Source of the DNA: PSRF01 sp051000815
GTDB lineage: Bacteria > Acidobacteriota > Blastocatellia > Pyrinomonadales > Pyrinomonadaceae
Assembly (NCBI GenBank): GCA_051000815.1
Contig: JBPCNX010000071.1
Location: forward strand, 1 to 64,000
DNA length: 64,000 nucleotides
Reading direction: 5' to 3'
Positions 37,336 through 46,001 of the stretch are shown in pieces. Each line of letters begins with the position of its first letter. The first letter of the stretch is position 1. A program made the translations under genes and the position numbers. Below the pieces are notes generated by a model. That model ran no database searches, was not told the origin of the DNA, and saw only the letters and a list, made by a program, of their open reading frames with translations.

Positions 37336-39027
37336 TTAATCATCGGTGGGTTCACGAACGGCTTCAAGTATCTCCACTTCGCGCCGCTGTAACGCTTCGC
37401 CCTGGCTGCCGATCAGCAGCAGATAAACCCCGACTGCAATCCCTGCAAACAAAGTGAGTGTAGCATATTCAACCAGCCAGCTCCGGGCTATATAACCCGC
37501 TGCTGTGGCGGCGAGTGGCGGTAATGCAAGCAGAATAATGATTGGAATCAGCAGTAACCCTGTCGCTCCCGAAACATTCATTCGTTTGCCAAACTTCATC
37601 CGCTTAGGAAACCGAATTGATAACCCATTACCGACCACGGCGGTCATGGCGGCAAACGTAATGAAGCTCAACGCCGCGAACAGGAGAGCACGCGAAGTTA
37701 GATCGCGAAAGATCAGTTCGTTGACGAGTAGCAGGGTGACGGAAAAAACCAGCGCCATCACACTTACAGCAATGTTCTTACCGATTAGAATTTTTGCGCG
37801 ACTAGCGGGCGAGAGAATCAGGGTCCGCATTCCGCTCTCTTCAAATGCAAACAAATTGCATGAGAGCCCGGTGAGGATCAAGAAGACGTAGAGCACGCCC
37901 CCGGTGGTTATTAGCCCTTCCGCGTAGATGAAAATTTCGCTTCCGAAAGGTGCCGTAGCTACCGGTCCGTCAGCACGAAAACGGTTGGTATTCACCACTC
38001 TGATTACGATTAAAATGAGTGGCATCAGTACCATCAGGCGTACCTGGGCATTGCGCAGAACATAGCGCAGCTCCTTCTCAACGACAGCTGCAAGCTCTGC
38101 GGAAAGGCCCGGAATGTCCCAGCCGGCATAAGTCGGACTGGGTATGTTCAACTTCGCCAGAGCATTTCGTTTCGCGCCGCCCTTGGCGAGGGCTGTTCGC
38201 TGCGCAATCCAGTACGTCGCCCACACAAGGATAACTATGTAGCCAAGGATTGTTCCCAGAGCCAGAAAATAATCCAAAGCCGCGCCCCGCGACAGACCCA
38301 AAGTTAAGGCGAACGCGACAGCGCCGGGCGGCGTCCAGCGCAGCCCTCTGAACGACTCCGCATTTCTGAAGATCGTCGGAGCCAGTTGACCAACCAAAGC
38401 GCCGCCCAGTCCGGCGCCGACACCCATGAAGGCAAGTAAGGTTTCCCCGCGAGTGCGCCGGCGACGAATCAACGAGCCGACCGAAACGGCCAGCCATTTC
38501 GAAAGTGCTAGTCCAAACACTGTCGCGAACAAGGCGACCAGTAGCGCCCAGCCGAGCATTCCCTTCCCCAAACCGGCGCCCAGTCCAATCGCGATGATCG
38601 TCGGGATCGCAAAGATCGATTGCAGGCTCACGGCCTCGCTGATGAAATCCACCGCAAATAGTTTTCGGAGGCTGATGGGGTACATGAGCAGCCGGCCCGG
38701 CTCAAAATGCCGGCTTGTTCCAATGCTGAGAGGCAAGGTGGCCCACATCAAGTACAAAAAAGCTAAGATGGAGAAGAAAATGAATTCGGCGGAAGGAATC
38801 GCTTCGGCACTCGCGGAATCTCCTCCGCGCCTGACCTGGGTCATGATCTCAGCCGATGACAGCCCGAACGCCACTGCTCCCAGTCCGAGGGCAATTACGA
38901 GCGCAAAAACCAGCGCTGCCAGCATTCCAAGTATTGAGGCAAGGCGACTGACTACCGCCTTCGAAGAACGCAATGAATTTCGAAACAGCCTCCACTTGAG
39001 CCAGATTAGGGTTAGAAGTTGTGACAA
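37336..39027 (-). CDS. ABC-2-type transporter permease-like membrane protein
   Basis: A large polytopic membrane protein with about 10-12 hydrophobic segments in two blocks (for example MLAALVFALVIALGLGAVAF and LFAGIAVGVYLLLIG). It resembles the ABC-2 permeases of about 550-600 aa that pair with a separate ATPase. No ATPase gene is adjacent, so the partner is outside the window or elsewhere. The open frame reaches 39147, but the first 40 codons read through the TTTGGTC repeat, so I prefer a TTG start at 39027 (SQLLTLIWLKWRLFRNS). The exact start is uncertain. Confidence 0.75.
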   Translation of the reverse strand: MSQLLTLIWLKWRLFRNSLRSSKAVVSRLASILGMLAALVFALVIALGLGAVAFGLSSAEIMTQVRRGGDSASAEAIPSAEFIFFSILAFLYLMWATLPLSIGTSRHFEPGRLLMYPISLRKLFAVDFISEAVSLQSIFAIPTIIAIGLGAGLGKGMLGWALLVALFATVFGLALSKWLAVSVGSLIRRRRTRGETLLAFMGVGAGLGGALVGQLAPTIFRNAESFRGLRWTPPGAVAFALTLGLSRGAALDYFLALGTILGYIVILVWATYWIAQRTALAKGGAKRNALAKLNIPSPTYAGWDIPGLSAELAAVVEKELRYVLRNAQVRLMVLMPLILIVIRVVNTNRFRADGPVATAPFGSEIFIYAEGLITTGGVLYVFLILTGLSCNLFAFEESGMRTLILSPASRAKILIGKNIAVSVMALVFSVTLLLVNELIFRDLTSRALLFAALSFITFAAMTAVVGNGLSIRFPKRMKFGKRMNVSGATGLLLIPIIILLALPPLAATAAGYIARSWLVEYATLTLFAGIAVGVYLLLIGSQGEALQRREVEILEAVREPTDD

Positions 39028-39037
39028 TGGTTTCCTG

Positions 39038-39150
39038 GTCTTTGTGCTTTGTACCTGGTGTTTTGATCTTTGTATCCAAACGTAGTTTGATGATACCAGA
39101 CGACTTACAATAGAAATCAAAGGACGAAGAACAAAGTACAAGCTCAAAAA
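39038..39150. repeat. TTTGGTC-word inverted repeat between permease and folK
   Basis: The left arm (39038-39075) has TGGTCTTTGTGCTTTGTACC and TTTGATCTTTG. The right arm (about 39116-39145) has ATCAAAGGACGAAGAACAAAG and TACAAG. It occupies the divergent promoter region. Confidence 0.72.
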
Positions 39151-39168
39151 CAGGGTCCCCAGGCTTCT

Positions 39169-39690
39169 ATGTCAAATCTTGCGAGGGCAGCTGCGTTCGT
39201 CAGTTTGGGTTCGAACCTTGGTGATCGCGCCGGCAACTTGTTGCTGGGGATCCGCGGCATGCTTGAAGCCGGTTTGGAAATCACCACCCTTTCAAGCATC
39301 TATGAAAGTCAGCCGGTTGAAACTTTCGCTCAACCATATTTTCTTAACATGATTGCGGCACTGGGCGGCAAACAGCTTCCCGAACCGGAAAAACTGCTGG
39401 CATGTTTGCTGCGCCTGGAATATGCCCTGGGACGAAGACGCGAGGTCGAAAAGGGCCCGCGCGTCATCGACCTCGATCTAATTCTTTACGGAGACAAGGT
39501 CAGTGCCACTGAGTTCTTGTCGCTGCCTCATCCGAGATTGCATCTTAGGCGCTTTGTTTTAATCCCACTCGCCGAGATCGCTCCCGATCTCCTGCACCCG
39601 ACCCTGGGCCAAACTGTTGCCGAATTACTCGAGAGGCTGGATGATCGCTCGGAGGTCAAGCGCTGGCTGCCATACGAGGGGACGGGGTGA
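39169..39690 (+). CDS. folK: 2-amino-4-hydroxy-6-hydroxymethyldihydropteridine diphosphokinase
   Basis: HPPK of folate synthesis; it transfers pyrophosphate from ATP to the pterin alcohol. FVSLGSNLGDRAGNL, SIYESQPVE, YFLNMI and the catalytic EKGPRVIDLDLILYG followed by LPHPRLHLRRFVL are all present. Length (173 aa) is normal. It is first in a run with panB and panC, with a 255 bp gap that contains a repeat. Confidence 0.95.
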   Translation: MSNLARAAAFVSLGSNLGDRAGNLLLGIRGMLEAGLEITTLSSIYESQPVETFAQPYFLNMIAALGGKQLPEPEKLLACLLRLEYALGRRREVEKGPRVIDLDLILYGDKVSATEFLSLPHPRLHLRRFVLIPLAEIAPDLLHPTLGQTVAELLERLDDRSEVKRWLPYEGTG

Positions 39691-39822
39691 TGGGGGACAT
39701 GAGGGACGGGGGGATGGCGAGACCCGGAGATACGGAGAATGGGACGTGTTCTCTTAATCTCCCGTCTCCGGTCTCCCGTCTCCCCGTCTACGCGTCCCCC
39801 CATCTCCCGGTCTCCGTGACTT
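39676..39822. repeat. CTCCCGTCTCC-word inverted repeat overlapping the folK 3' end
   Basis: The left arm (39676-39750) is G-rich words (GGGGACGGGGTGAT, GGGGGAC, CGGAGATACGGAG). The right arm (about 39758-39820) is CTCCCGTCTCCGGTCTCCCG and related 7-8 bp words. The left arm contributes the last folK codons (EGTG). Confidence 0.72.
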
Positions 39823-39945
39823 TTCCGCTTTTCCCGAATTTACAGTTATAATGAGCCCACTTGCTAACAACCCTTAAACATCCCCGAATTTGCCAACTAT
39901 TGGCAATTTAGTCGGTCACAGATAAGGTGACCTGAGAGCTGAATC

Positions 39946-40839
39946 ATGCCCTATCTCAAACCCGAGCGTCCGGAAAAAGTTAGTGCGCCTTCATTGCGAG
40001 CCAGTAAACAACGCGGCGAGCGGCTGGTGTGTCTGACCGCTTATGATTACCCCACCGCCCGCATAGTCGACGAGGCAGGTATCGATATCGTGCTCGTCGG
40101 CGATAGTTTGGGAAATGTTGTGCTTGGTTATGGCAATACCGTTCCCGTCACGCTCGACGAAATCATGATCCATCTTAAGGCCGTGCGGCGCGCGGTGCAG
40201 CGCGCGCTGCTCGTGGCTGATATGCCTTACGGGTCCTTTCATACTGGTGCGGACGATGCCGTGAGAAACGCTTTGCGGCTCGTTAAAGAAGGAGGCGCAG
40301 AAGCAATCAAACTCGAAGGCGGCCGCAAGAGGTTGCCGCTGATCAAACGCCTCGTTGACGAAGAGATTGCGGTGATGGGGCACATCGGCCTGACGCCGCA
40401 GTCGATCAATAAATTGGGAGCCTATCGCGTGCAGGGTAAAACTGCCGCCGCAGCTCGCGAACTGCTTGACGACGCTCTCGCTCTTGAAGAAGCCGGCGCT
40501 TTTGCGATCGTGCTCGAAGTCGTTCCGCGGGAGATTGCCAAACTCATTACCCAAAGTGTCAGCATTCCGACTATCGGTATCGGCGCCGGCGCCGACTGTG
40601 ACATTCAGGTGCTGGTAATTCACGACATGCTCGGACTTTCATTCGGCAAACTCGCACGGTTCGTTCGCCCCTATGCCAACCTGCATGACACAATCACCGA
40701 CGCTGTGACTCGCTATGCCGACGACGTACGTAACGGCACCTACCCCTCCTTCGACGAGTCGTATGCGCTGCCGGCCGAGGCCGCAGACGAGTTAAAGCTG
40801 ACCGCGCCGGTGAAAGAGTCGAAGATCAAGAAGTCCTGA
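39946..40839 (+). CDS. panB: 3-methyl-2-oxobutanoate hydroxymethyltransferase
   Basis: Ketopantoate hydroxymethyltransferase, first step of pantothenate synthesis. LVCLTAYDYPTARIVDEAGID, LVGDSLGNVVLGY (with the metal-binding Asp), DMPYGSF, AIKLEGG, VMGHIGLTPQS and IGIGAGADCDIQVLVIHD are diagnostic. At 297 aa it is slightly longer than E. coli PanB. It is 14 bp from panC and clearly co-transcribed with it. Confidence 0.96.
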   Translation: MPYLKPERPEKVSAPSLRASKQRGERLVCLTAYDYPTARIVDEAGIDIVLVGDSLGNVVLGYGNTVPVTLDEIMIHLKAVRRAVQRALLVADMPYGSFHTGADDAVRNALRLVKEGGAEAIKLEGGRKRLPLIKRLVDEEIAVMGHIGLTPQSINKLGAYRVQGKTAAAARELLDDALALEEAGAFAIVLEVVPREIAKLITQSVSIPTIGIGAGADCDIQVLVIHDMLGLSFGKLARFVRPYANLHDTITDAVTRYADDVRNGTYPSFDESYALPAEAADELKLTAPVKESKIKKS

Positions 40840-40853
40840 AGTCCCCCAAAACT

Positions 40854-41738
40854 ATGGAGATCATTAACCGTCGTCAGCGCATGAGTTCAGTCGCGCGCAA
40901 GATTCGCCGCGAACAGGATCGAACCATCGGGCTGGTGCCGACCATGGGAGCGCTTCACGAAGGTCATCTCAGCCTCGTCCGGGAAGCACGCCGGATGTGT
41001 GACGTCGTGGTGGTTTCGGTTTTTGTGAATCCGGCGCAGTTTGGGCCTGGCGAAGATTTCGAGCGCTATCCACGAGACTTAACGAAAGACACGGCACTCC
41101 TTACTGACTACAACGTTGATTATATTTTTGCCCCATCAGCCGATGAGATCTATCCGAAAGACTTTTCCACCTACGTAAATGTTGGAGGACTTTCGAAGTT
41201 GCTTGAAGGCGAGGCGCGGCCGGGCCACTTTCGCGGCGTCGTTACGGTTGTTTCAATCCTTTTCAATACCGTGCACCCCGATTTCGCTTTCTTTGGTCAA
41301 AAGGATGCTCAGCAGGCGTTGATAATAAAACGGATGGTCAGGGACCTGGCATTTGATACTGAGATAGTAATCTTGCCAACCGTTCGGGAAGATTCCGGAC
41401 TCGCGATCTCATCGCGCAACCTATACCTGAACGCCGAGGAGCAACAGTGGGCAGCAGTAATTCATCTTGGGTTGACTAAGGCGAAAGAAACTTTCAAAAA
41501 GGGTGAACGACATGCCGGGAAGTTAGCTGAAGTTGTTAAGACAACGATTGAATCAGAACCTCGAGTACGCGTCGATTACGTGAGCGTCGTTGACGCTGAA
41601 ACGCTGGAAAAGCTGGATAAGCTTGACGACCGTCCGATCCTGATCGCCGTCGCCGCCTACATCGGCAAGATTCGCCTGATCGACAACGCTATGCTAAACA
41701 GCGCAAAGAAGAAAGACGTTTCCTCGGCGAAGGCATAA
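40854..41738 (+). CDS. panC: Pantoate--beta-alanine ligase
   Basis: Pantothenate synthetase, ATP-dependent. PTMGALHEGHLSLV (HIGH-like), FVNPAQFGPGEDFERYPRDL, GHFRGVVTVV, FGQKDAQQALII and DSGLAISSRN are all in place. It is 294 aa with a short lysine-rich C-terminus. It follows panB directly. With folK this is a compact cofactor-biosynthesis group. Confidence 0.96.
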   Translation: MEIINRRQRMSSVARKIRREQDRTIGLVPTMGALHEGHLSLVREARRMCDVVVVSVFVNPAQFGPGEDFERYPRDLTKDTALLTDYNVDYIFAPSADEIYPKDFSTYVNVGGLSKLLEGEARPGHFRGVVTVVSILFNTVHPDFAFFGQKDAQQALIIKRMVRDLAFDTEIVILPTVREDSGLAISSRNLYLNAEEQQWAAVIHLGLTKAKETFKKGERHAGKLAEVVKTTIESEPRVRVDYVSVVDAETLEKLDKLDDRPILIAVAAYIGKIRLIDNAMLNSAKKKDVSSAKA

Positions 41739-41789
41739 TTCCCTGGAGAGCCCACGTTCGTTTCTCATAGCGGCTGCATTCGGTAATAA

Positions 41790-42320
41790 ATGTCGGCTGA
41801 ACTAAAACAGAAAACGCACATCAAGTTCACGTTGAACGGTGAACCTGCCGAAGTGGCGTTTGCACCCCACAAGACCTTATTGGAGGTGTTGCGCGAGGAC
41901 CTCAATCTCACCGGGACAAAGCATGGTTGTGAGCTCGGGGAATGTGGGACTTGCACAGTATTGGTTGATGACCGTGCGATTCTCTCTTGTCTTATGCTGG
42001 GACTTGAGGCCGATGGTCGTGATGTAAAGAGCATTGAGGGAATGGCTGATGGCGCGACTCTTCATCCCTTGCAGCAAACCTTCGCGGATCTTGGCGCCGC
42101 CCAGTGTGGTTATTGTTCGCCGGGGTTTCTGCTGACCGCCGAGGAACTGCTGAAGAAGGATCCAAAACCCAGCCGCGACGTGATCAAGGAAGCACTTTCC
42201 GGCAACATCTGCCGCTGCACGGGCTACATCAAGATTTATGAAGCAGTGGAACTCGCCGCGGCGCGCATGCGCGGCGAAGAGATGGAGTTGCCGCGCGCGA
42301 GTGTCTACGGCTACGAATAG
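41790..42320 (+). CDS. Molybdenum hydroxylase [2Fe-2S] subunit (HcrC/CoxS type)
   Basis: The small subunit of a xanthine-oxidase-family enzyme. The ferredoxin-type cluster ligands are C47, C52, C55 and C67 (CELGECGTC...SC); the second [2Fe-2S] cluster uses C106, C109, C141 and C143 (CGYC...CRC). Length (176 aa) is normal. It would carry electrons between the Mo subunit (next gene) and the FAD subunit (46002). Context and the FAD-subunit cysteines favour 4-hydroxybenzoyl-CoA-reductase-like over CO dehydrogenase. Confidence 0.92.
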   Translation: MSAELKQKTHIKFTLNGEPAEVAFAPHKTLLEVLREDLNLTGTKHGCELGECGTCTVLVDDRAILSCLMLGLEADGRDVKSIEGMADGATLHPLQQTFADLGAAQCGYCSPGFLLTAEELLKKDPKPSRDVIKEALSGNICRCTGYIKIYEAVELAAARMRGEEMELPRASVYGYE

Positions 42321-42324
42321 AATT

Positions 42325-42428
42325 GGCCACAGATAAACACGGATTTTCACGGATAGAAGATCATTGATCGGGTGAGGGTGTAAGCTTTGTTTGCTTGAAT
42401 CCGTGTCTATCCGTGTCCATCTGTGGCT
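42325..42428. repeat. CACGGATNNA-word inverted repeat
   Basis: The left arm (42326-42357) is CCACAGATAAACACGGATTT then CACGGATAG. The right arm (about 42396-42427) is GAATCCGTGTCTATCCGTGT then CCATCTGTGG. It separates the small and large subunit genes of the Mo hydroxylase without a promoter-like sequence. Confidence 0.78.
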
Positions 42429-42443
42429 TACTTCTAGATTGTT

Positions 42444-44900
42444 ATGGTTAATAAGGACTCAAAAAACGGGCAGCCACTCAACGTCGTCGGCAAGGCTTTT
42501 CGCAAGGTCGACGCGCGAGCAAAGTGCACCGGGCAGACGAAGTTTGCCGACGACATTGTCCTCCCGCGCATGCTTTACGCGAAGATTCTCCGCAGTCATC
42601 ATCCGCACGCGCTGATCAAAAGCATCGATACTTCCAAAGCTGAAGCGATTCCCGGCGTTTTTTCAGTAATCACCGGCAAAGCATTGCCCATCCCTTACGG
42701 CATTCTTCCCGTGAGTCAGGATGAACACGCCCTCTGCATCGACAAGGTTCGCTTTATCGGCGACCCGGTAGCGGCCGTTGCGGCTATCGATGAAGATACT
42801 GCTTTCGATGCGATGAACCTGATTGAAGTCGAATATGAAGTGCTTCCCTCAATTTCTACGATCGATGAGGCTCTGCTGATCGAAGAGCCGCGCATTCATG
42901 AATATGGCGACGGCGGCAACGTGCATAAGAAGGTCTCGCTTGAATTCGGCGACGTCGAAGCTGGCTTCGCGGAGGCCGATCTGGTTCGCGAGGATACCTT
43001 CTTTTATGAAGGCAACACTCACCTGCCGCTCGAGCAGCATGCCGCTGTGGCGTACTTTGATACCGACGACAAGCTGACCATTTGGAGTTCGACGCAGACA
43101 CCGCATTACGTTCATCGCGCGCTCGCAAAGGTTTTGCAGCTTCCGGCCAGCCACATCAGAGTCATCGCTACACCAAATGGCGGCGGTTTTGGCGGCAAGA
43201 GTGATCCGTTTAATCACGAGGTGGTTGTCTGCAAGCTCTCGATGATTACTGGACGGCCGGTGAAAGTAACGCTCACACGCGAAGAAGTTTTCTATTGTCA
43301 TCGCGGCCGGCATCCGGTGTTGATGCATGTGAAGACGGGAGTCAAGAAAGACGGCTCGATCACCGGTATGCATTTCAAGTCGTATCTCGATGGCGGCGCC
43401 TACGGCAGTTACGGAGTGGCCAGCACGTTTTACACCGGCGCGTTGCAAACGGTCACTTACGATGTGCCGCGTTATAAATTTCAGGGCGTGCGCGTCTTTA
43501 CTAACAAGCCGCCGTGCGGTCCCAAACGCGGCCATGGAACGCCACAGCCTCGCTACGCGCTTGAAGTCCAGTTAGACAAAATTGCCGAGCAGCTCAAACT
43601 CGATCCGGTTGATATCCGCCGTAACCATCTGGTCAAGCCATATTCATTGACTGCGAACTACCTGCGCGTCGGCAGCATGGGTTTGGGCAAGTGCATCGAC
43701 AAAATTGTCGAGGGCTCGGATTGGAAGAACAAGTTCTCAGGCTGGAACCGCGGCGCGCGGAAGCTGCCCTACGGAAAAGGCATCGGCATCGCATGTAGTT
43801 CCTACATCTGCGGCGCCGGCCTGCCGATTTACTGGAACAACATGCCGCAATCGGGCGTTCAGCTACGACTCGATCGCCAGGGCGGCGTGTGCGTCATGTG
43901 CGGTTCGATCGACATTGGTCAGGGATCTGATTCAATACTCGCCTACATTGTCGCCGAAGTTCTGGGCATTGATCCTTTCGACATTCGCGTTGTAACTGCG
44001 GATACGGATCTGACGCCGGTTGATCTTGGTAGCTACTCCAGCCGGGTCACGTTGATGACCGGCAACGCCGCTATCCAGGCTGCCGAGCGCGCTCGCGAGC
44101 TACTGGTCATGGCCGTGGCGGAGAAGTTGGGAACCCCGATTGAAAACCTGTCCCTCGCCGAGCGGCGTGTGTTTGATGTGGAGAATCCTGAGGTCGGTGT
44201 TTCCTTCGCCGAGGCTGTAGTGCTCGCTGAATCGAAGTTTGGAACGATTGGAACGGTCGGCTCTTATTCGCCGCCGGCCTCGCCGGGCAAGTTCAAAGGC
44301 GCAGGTGTCGGACCGTCGCCGGCTTACAGCTATTCGGCAGCGATCGCGGAGGTAGACGTCGATCCCGCGACAGGAATCGTCGTCGTCGAGCGGATCTGGA
44401 TCGCGCACGACATCGGCCAATCGATCAACCCGATGCTGGTGATGGGGCAGGTGGAAGGCAGTGTGTACATGGGACTTGGTGAGATACTGATGGAAGAGAT
44501 GGCTTACCGCGGCAATCGTAACGTCGTCCATAAATTTCCTTCGATGCTTGAATACAAAAGTCCCACCACCATGGAGATGTGCGACGTCAAAACTTACTTG
44601 ATCGAAGACGCCGATCCAAATGGGCCGTTTGGCGCGAAGGAAGTTGGACAGGGACCGCTGCTGCCGGTGCCGCCCGCCGTGGCGAATGCGGTCTACGATG
44701 CTGTTGGTGTGCGCATCGACGAAGTTCCTATCATGCCTGAGAAAGTACTAAAGGCCATGCGCGAAAAGGAACGTGGTCGCGATCATCGTTACGGGCCGAC
44801 CGGAGTTCCGGAAGTTGAGTGGCCTGATCCTTTGAAGGTGATGACGCCTGCTGAGGGTGGTGACGGAAAAGAGATGCCGAGGGTGGCCGTGCATTCTTAG
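42444..44900 (+). CDS. Molybdenum hydroxylase large (molybdopterin-binding) subunit
   Basis: An 818 aa catalytic subunit of the xanthine-oxidase family. FADDIVLPRMLYAKILRS and GDPVAAVAAIDEDTA mark the a/b hammerhead domain. NGGGFGGKSDPFNHE and PCGPKRGHGTPQPRYALEVQ lie at the Mo-pyranopterin pocket, and the C-terminal GPFGAKEVGQGPLLPV holds the catalytic glutamate. It lacks the CoxL active-site loop of form I CO dehydrogenase (AYRCSFR), so CO oxidation is unlikely. The sequence best fits aryl-CoA or N-heterocycle hydroxylases/reductases; the substrate is unknown. It follows the 2Fe-2S subunit and precedes a protease by 20 bp. Confidence 0.92.
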   Translation: MVNKDSKNGQPLNVVGKAFRKVDARAKCTGQTKFADDIVLPRMLYAKILRSHHPHALIKSIDTSKAEAIPGVFSVITGKALPIPYGILPVSQDEHALCIDKVRFIGDPVAAVAAIDEDTAFDAMNLIEVEYEVLPSISTIDEALLIEEPRIHEYGDGGNVHKKVSLEFGDVEAGFAEADLVREDTFFYEGNTHLPLEQHAAVAYFDTDDKLTIWSSTQTPHYVHRALAKVLQLPASHIRVIATPNGGGFGGKSDPFNHEVVVCKLSMITGRPVKVTLTREEVFYCHRGRHPVLMHVKTGVKKDGSITGMHFKSYLDGGAYGSYGVASTFYTGALQTVTYDVPRYKFQGVRVFTNKPPCGPKRGHGTPQPRYALEVQLDKIAEQLKLDPVDIRRNHLVKPYSLTANYLRVGSMGLGKCIDKIVEGSDWKNKFSGWNRGARKLPYGKGIGIACSSYICGAGLPIYWNNMPQSGVQLRLDRQGGVCVMCGSIDIGQGSDSILAYIVAEVLGIDPFDIRVVTADTDLTPVDLGSYSSRVTLMTGNAAIQAAERARELLVMAVAEKLGTPIENLSLAERRVFDVENPEVGVSFAEAVVLAESKFGTIGTVGSYSPPASPGKFKGAGVGPSPAYSYSAAIAEVDVDPATGIVVVERIWIAHDIGQSINPMLVMGQVEGSVYMGLGEILMEEMAYRGNRNVVHKFPSMLEYKSPTTMEMCDVKTYLIEDADPNGPFGAKEVGQGPLLPVPPAVANAVYDAVGVRIDEVPIMPEKVLKAMREKERGRDHRYGPTGVPEVEWPDPLKVMTPAEGGDGKEMPRVAVHS

Positions 44901-44920
44901 ATATTTGCCGAGGAACTTGC

Positions 44921-45493
44921 ATGGGAAAGAAAATCACATCAAGCGAAGACGAATTGCTGTCCCAACACGACTTCCGCAAAATGCGCATGGCTACGCGAGG
45001 AGCTGGCAGGAGTGCGCCGTCAGTGAATGATAGCCAAGAGGGGATTACGCTCGTCGGAGAAGTAAGAGTAAAAGTTAAGCTCACGAATGCGGGCGACGAA
45101 GTCATGGTTCGGCGAGGACTGCTCACGGCGGATAAGATTCGCAGTTGCGAGGCTGACGCCATGGTTGACACAGGCGCTGTTCGATCCGTCTTGCCAATTC
45201 ACGTCGTCCAGCGATTGGGTCTGGCCACGGTGGGCAAGACAAGAGCGACCTACGCTAATGATCTGACTGAGGATGTCGACATTACGGAAATGGTGGGGAT
45301 TGACTTAGTCGGCCGTCGCACAACTGAAGAGACGTTAGTGTTGGGTTCCGAGGTGCTGATCGGGCAAACGGTACTTGAGAGCCTCGACCTGCTGGTTGAT
45401 TGTGTGACTCACCGTGTAATACCAAACCCGGCACACCCCGACCAGCCGGTAATCAAGGTGAAGGAGATTTGGATGGCGAGGCGCCTTGGCTAA
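44921..45493 (+). CDS. Retropepsin-like (clan AA) aspartic protease family protein
   Basis: A 190 aa protein whose second half is a single-lobe pepsin-type domain: EADAMVDTGAVRSVLP with the catalytic DTGA at 83-86, a strand pair, and VLIGQTVLESLDLLVDCVTHRVIPNP (the typical G-x-x-x-L-x-x-x-x-L-x-x-D end). The first 45 residues are charged and unlike the family. There is no signal peptide or membrane anchor. It sits 20 bp after the Mo subunit and overlaps the next frame, inside the operon. A maturation or turnover role for the hydroxylase is speculative. Confidence 0.8.
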   Translation: MGKKITSSEDELLSQHDFRKMRMATRGAGRSAPSVNDSQEGITLVGEVRVKVKLTNAGDEVMVRRGLLTADKIRSCEADAMVDTGAVRSVLPIHVVQRLGLATVGKTRATYANDLTEDVDITEMVGIDLVGRRTTEETLVLGSEVLIGQTVLESLDLLVDCVTHRVIPNPAHPDQPVIKVKEIWMARRLG

Positions 45494-45503
45494 TCGATTT
45501 CCT

Positions 45504-45965
45504 ATGAAGAAACTAACTCTATTATGTCTGATGTTTCTGAGCGTGTCGTCCATCGTCTCCCTACAGGGCGCACAAGCTCAGGAAAAGGAACCGGGTACGG
45601 TCCCCGATAAGGTTAAAAACACTCGAACTATCCAGGCATACTTCATCGGTTTTGAGATGGGGGATTACGCACACGCCGTCGTTCGTCGGGCAAATCGGAA
45701 AAGATCCTCATTCTTCCTGGGTGGACCTGTGGAACTGGAATATTTCCTGGCGGCCCATAAGGACAAGCCACTCTTACTTACGTATCAGGTCGTTGATTCG
45801 TCTATTCCGGAGGCGGGCGGCGTAATGACAATCGAACGACTGGTGTCAGCCAAGTTCGGGAATGAAAGCAATGCGGACTGGTGGAAGCGAGTTGGCAGGT
45901 CTTCCGATGTCGACAGTTTAAGAAAGAAGTATGACGCGCTCGTCGAGCGAGCGACGATTAAATGA
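45504..45965 (+). CDS. Hypothetical exported protein within the Mo-hydroxylase operon
   Basis: From the ATG at 45504, MKKLTLLCLMFLSVSSIVSLQGAQAQ is a signal peptide. The mature part (about 130 aa) has AYFIGFEMGDYAHAVVRRANRKR and LEYFLAAHKDKPLLLTYQVV. No family is recognised. An in-frame TTG at 45486 overlaps the protease gene and is less likely to be the start. Being between Mo and FAD subunit genes it is probably co-transcribed with them. Confidence 0.65.
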   Translation: MKKLTLLCLMFLSVSSIVSLQGAQAQEKEPGTVPDKVKNTRTIQAYFIGFEMGDYAHAVVRRANRKRSSFFLGGPVELEYFLAAHKDKPLLLTYQVVDSSIPEAGGVMTIERLVSAKFGNESNADWWKRVGRSSDVDSLRKKYDALVERATIK

Positions 45966-46001
45966 CCTGGCGATCACAGGCGGGGCATTTTTGATAATTA
46001 T

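Noticed and set aside
37336..39147. Long form of the permease starting at 39147
   Set aside because: The extra N-terminal codons are entirely word-repeat sequence and disrupt the usual short N-terminus before the first membrane segment.
42444..44900. Carbon monoxide dehydrogenase large subunit (coxL)
   Set aside because: The form I active-site loop AYRCSFR is absent and the FAD subunit has the HcrB-type cysteine insertion.
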